Part shown: positions 61,220-64,000 of the stretch, piece by piece | Numbering within the stretch: position 1 is the first letter of the stretch | How the letters are laid out: every line of letters begins with the position of its first letter | DNA from: Winogradskyella vidalii | GTDB lineage: Bacteria > Bacteroidota > Bacteroidia > Flavobacteriales > Flavobacteriaceae | DNA length: 64,000 nt | Assembly: GCF_013403955.1 (NCBI RefSeq) | Contig: NZ_JABFDG010000004.1 | Coordinates: 248,001-312,000, forward strand | Reading direction: 5' to 3' | Translations under genes and position numbers: made by a program | Notes under the pieces: generated by a model | What the model was told of the DNA's origin: nothing | Database searches by the model: none | What the model saw: the letters and a program-made list of their open reading frames with translations, nothing else

Positions 61220-64000
61220 ATGAAAAAAAACTATTTAAATGGGATTTGTGTAATTGTATTCATGATGTCTATGATGTCAGTATATGCACAAACTAATCCC
61301 CAAAAAGAACAAATTACAAGTAGGTATAATCAACAAGTAATTCAAGACTTAAGTGAAAATTTTAAGAAAAAAGCTAAAGCCGAGAAAGATTTTGCTACGC
61401 AAATGGCATTGGTTAATGGTTGGCCACTTATAATTAAAACTGAAGATGCTTATATGGAACTTCAGAAAATTTCATCGGAAGGGAAACCTATTTATTATCG
61501 CACATTTAATGTCGCAGCAGCAAAATCTACACGGGCAAATCATTTAAATTCTGGGGGCTCGTTAGGCTTAAGTCTCGATGGTCTGAATATGACAGCTCAT
61601 GTTTGGGATGGAGGTTTAGCAAGAAGCACACACCAAGAATATGATGGGCCAGGTGGTAACAACCGATTTTCAATAGGTGATGGTACGTCAACTTTAAATT
61701 ATCATTCTGCTCATGTTACTGGAACTATAATTGCTTCTGGTGTTGTTGCAAATTCAAAAGGTATGGCTCCACACGCTAGTGCTGTAGGTTACGATTGGAA
61801 TAATGATACTTCTGAAGCGACATCAGCAGCAGGAAATGGGATGTTAATATCTAATCATTCTTATGGCTATGCTGCTAGAAATTCTTATGGACAACCGCAA
61901 CTTCCTGCGTATTATTTTGGCGGTTATATTACAGATTCCAGAGATTGGGATCAGATTATGTTTAATGCACCAAATTATTTAATGGTTGTGGCTGCAGGGA
62001 ATGATGGTTCAGACAATTCTGCAAATTCATCACCTTTAGATGGTAATTCATCTTATGATAAATTATCTGGACATGCTACCGCAAAAAATGGATTGGTTGT
62101 GGCTAATGCGAATGATGCTAATATTGATAACAACGGAAATTTAGTGAGTGTTACAATTAATAGTAGCAGTAGTGAAGGGCCAACGGATGATTATAGAATT
62201 AAACCAGACATCACCGGAAATGGAACTTCCGTATATTCTACCTATGAGTCTAGTGATACGGCATATAATAGTATAACAGGAACGTCAATGGCATCGCCAA
62301 ATGTTGCTGGATCTTTATTATTATTACAACAGCATGCAAATAATGTTAATGGTAGTTATATGCGTGCTGCCACTTTAAAAGGTCTAACGCTTCATACGGC
62401 AGATGATGTTGGGTCTACGGGTCCAGATGCTATTTTTGGTTGGGGCTTAATGAATAGTAAGCGCGCTGCTGAAGCGATAACAAATAATGGCGACGAATCT
62501 ATAGTTGAAGAGTTAACATTATCTAATGGGCAATCGTATGAAATTACAGTCAATTCTGATGGTATTAATGATTTGTATGCTTCTGTGTCTTGGACCGATA
62601 GAGCAGGAACAGCTTCAACTACGGTAAATTCTACGGCTTCTAATTTAGTTAATGATTTAGATATTAAAGTTACCAAAAGTGGAACAACCTACTCACCTTG
62701 GCGACTAACAGGCGTCTCTACAAATGGTAAAGGAGATAATACAAAAGATCCTTACGAACGTGTGGATGTAGCAAATGCATCAGGGACTTATACCATTACT
62801 ATTACGCACAAAGGTTCATTAACTGGTGGAAGTCAAAATTATTCTTTAATTGTAACAGGATTAACTGGAACGGCAGAAGTTTGTAGTGCAACTACACCAA
62901 CAGGATTAGCTGTTGATGGTTATGGTTCTTCAACAGCAACTATTTCTTGGGATGCGGTTGCTGCTGCATCTTATGATTTTAGATACCGAGAATCAGGCAC
63001 ATCAACTTGGACGACATCTTCGGTTTCAGGAACTTCAATGGCATTATCTGGTTTATCTCCAGAAACAGCATATCAAGTACAAGTAAGAAGTAAATGTGCA
63101 GATGGCTCAACATCCAGTTATACAAGTTCTGTGAATTTTACAACTACAGAAGTACAGCTTAATTATTGTACATCGACAAGTAGTAATGTTAATGACGAAT
63201 TTATTAGTCGCGTACAAATAGGAACTATTAATAATTCCTCTGGAGCACAATTTTATTCCGATTTCACCAATATCTCAACCAATTTAACGCAAGGTCAAAT
63301 TTATACGGTAACTGTAACTCCAACTTGGACAGGAACCACTTATGCCGAAGGTTATTCGGTATGGATTGATTACAACAATGATGGCGATTTTTCAGATGCA
63401 GGAGAACAAGTATTCTCGCAAGCGGCAACTCAAACATCACCTGTTAGTGGAAGTTTTACAATTCCTTCCGGAACCCATTCTGGAAACACAAGAATGCGTG
63501 TGTCTATGAGTTATAATGCGGTTCCTACAGCTTGTCAGTCATTTACCTATGGTGAAGTTGAAGATTATACGGTTAACTTAATTGGAGGTACTCCAGATAC
63601 AACAGCACCTGTTATTACTTTAAATGGCGACTCTACAATTAATTTTGAAGTTGGTGATACTTATACCGAGTTAGGCGCAACTGCAACAGACAATATTGAT
63701 GGGAGTTTAACATCTAGTATTGTTATTACAGGAACAGTGAATACCAATGTTGCAGGTACCTACACAAAGTATTATAATGTTAGCGATGCCGCTGGAAATC
63801 CTGCCACACAACTTACAAGGTCTATTGTTGTTACTGAAGGAGATACAGTTTCATGTTCTGATGTGTCACTATCCATTACGTTTGATAATTACCCTGAAGA
63901 AACAGCTTGGAGTATTAAAAATGCCTCTGGTACTACGGTAGCTTCTGGAGGAACATATGGTTCTCAGGCAGATGGTTCTACTTTAACAATTGACGTTGGT
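61220..64000 (+). CDS. Secreted S8 subtilisin-like protease with FnIII, GEVED and Ig-like domains (3' partial)
   Basis: 927 codons are open to the window edge; the stop is outside. Signal peptide to about residue 24 (MMSVYAQ). Peptidase S8 domain with catalytic Asp130 (HVWDGG), His162 (YHSAHVTG), oxyanion Asn261 (AAGNDG) and Ser356 (GTSMASPNVAG), so it is probably active. Then a beta-sandwich (about 400-550), a fibronectin III domain (about 555-645), a GEVED domain ending YGEVEDYTV near 780, and a DUF5011-like Ig domain (about 796-870, NFEVGDTYTELGATATDN). A C-terminal T9SS sorting domain is expected beyond the edge. It would act outside the cell. Confidence 0.92.
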   Translation, partial: MKKNYLNGICVIVFMMSMMSVYAQTNPQKEQITSRYNQQVIQDLSENFKKKAKAEKDFATQMALVNGWPLIIKTEDAYMELQKISSEGKPIYYRTFNVAAAKSTRANHLNSGGSLGLSLDGLNMTAHVWDGGLARSTHQEYDGPGGNNRFSIGDGTSTLNYHSAHVTGTIIASGVVANSKGMAPHASAVGYDWNNDTSEATSAAGNGMLISNHSYGYAARNSYGQPQLPAYYFGGYITDSRDWDQIMFNAPNYLMVVAAGNDGSDNSANSSPLDGNSSYDKLSGHATAKNGLVVANANDANIDNNGNLVSVTINSSSSEGPTDDYRIKPDITGNGTSVYSTYESSDTAYNSITGTSMASPNVAGSLLLLQQHANNVNGSYMRAATLKGLTLHTADDVGSTGPDAIFGWGLMNSKRAAEAITNNGDESIVEELTLSNGQSYEITVNSDGINDLYASVSWTDRAGTASTTVNSTASNLVNDLDIKVTKSGTTYSPWRLTGVSTNGKGDNTKDPYERVDVANASGTYTITITHKGSLTGGSQNYSLIVTGLTGTAEVCSATTPTGLAVDGYGSSTATISWDAVAAASYDFRYRESGTSTWTTSSVSGTSMALSGLSPETAYQVQVRSKCADGSTSSYTSSVNFTTTEVQLNYCTSTSSNVNDEFISRVQIGTINNSSGAQFYSDFTNISTNLTQGQIYTVTVTPTWTGTTYAEGYSVWIDYNNDGDFSDAGEQVFSQAATQTSPVSGSFTIPSGTHSGNTRMRVSMSYNAVPTACQSFTYGEVEDYTVNLIGGTPDTTAPVITLNGDSTINFEVGDTYTELGATATDNIDGSLTSSIVITGTVNTNVAGTYTKYYNVSDAAGNPATQLTRSIVVTEGDTVSCSDVSLSITFDNYPEETAWSIKNASGTTVASGGTYGSQADGSTLTIDVG

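Noticed and set aside
1-64000. tRNA, rRNA, CRISPR, insertion sequence or prophage
   Set aside because: Searched by eye for conserved tRNA arms, rRNA segments, transposase motifs, integrase and direct repeat arrays; none found.

Overview
The window is a contiguous, AT-rich chromosomal segment of a Flavobacteriaceae bacterium (phylum Bacteroidota). The evidence is the protein content: SprE/PorW and GldH (type IX secretion and gliding), three proteins that look like T9SS cargo, the DUF6341, DUF6427, DUF4254, DUF4292 and DUF5687 families, an HU-CCDC81/SPOR protein, and a split ATP synthase locus without atpD and atpC. Several intergenic regions carry the Bacteroidota promoter pattern TTG / 17-23 nt / TAnnTTTG, and ribosome binding sites are mostly absent. 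No rRNA, tRNA, CRISPR array, insertion sequence or prophage was recognised. The genus cannot be fixed from sequence reading alone.

Layout. 0-6.6 kb: purD, two small flavobacterial membrane proteins, upp, DUF4254, a family 9 glycosyltransferase and a PaaE-like flavin/2Fe-2S reductase. 6.6-11.5 kb: a PadR regulator with a palindrome inside its own promoter, three tandem paralogous membrane proteins with an HAAS-like N-terminal helix motif, a DUF5687 ABC-2-like permease and its ATPase; this looks like one regulated transport cassette. 11.6-20.6 kb: sprE/porW, a bactofilin, then atpZ, a small membrane protein and atpB-E-F-H-A-G. 20.8-31.4 kb: a lipoprotein, then an envelope cluster (MOP flippase, dUTPase, nucleotidyltransferase, TPR protein, LolB-like DUF4292 lipoprotein, degenerate EnvC-like LytM factor), followed by a thioesterase, the SPOR protein and dprA. 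31.6-39.0 kb: two large tandem paralogous surface proteins with TIG-like N-termini and T9SS sorting tails. 39-43.6 kb: trpS, a PlsC-like acyltransferase, and an ECF sigma factor with an anti-sigma protein that appears to continue through a long linker into an outer-membrane beta-barrel. 43.9-49.3 kb: a TonB receptor/DUF4374 siderophore-type operon with a strong candidate operator, then recA. 49.5-53.2 kb: trhO, trhP, a ferredoxin and a radical SAM gene in a row. 53.4-59 kb: ricT (PSP1), gldH, a class A penicillin-binding protein and the two subunits of a 3-oxoacid CoA-transferase. 59.2-64 kb: a 41-residue orphan ORF, a double-ATPase peptide ABC protein without its permeases, and the first 927 residues of a secreted subtilase that runs off the window.

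How the genes work together. SprE and GldH belong to the secretion and gliding machinery that would export the two TIG proteins and the subtilase. The 21-30 kb cluster serves cell envelope building. TrhO and TrhP are two alternative routes to the same wobble-uridine hydroxylation, here placed together with a candidate electron donor. The most unusual regulatory structures are the PadR palindrome, the operator between the -33 and -7 boxes of the TonB operon, and the trans-envelope anti-sigma/barrel fusion. Several families of short palindromic intergenic repeats are scattered over the first 24 kb.
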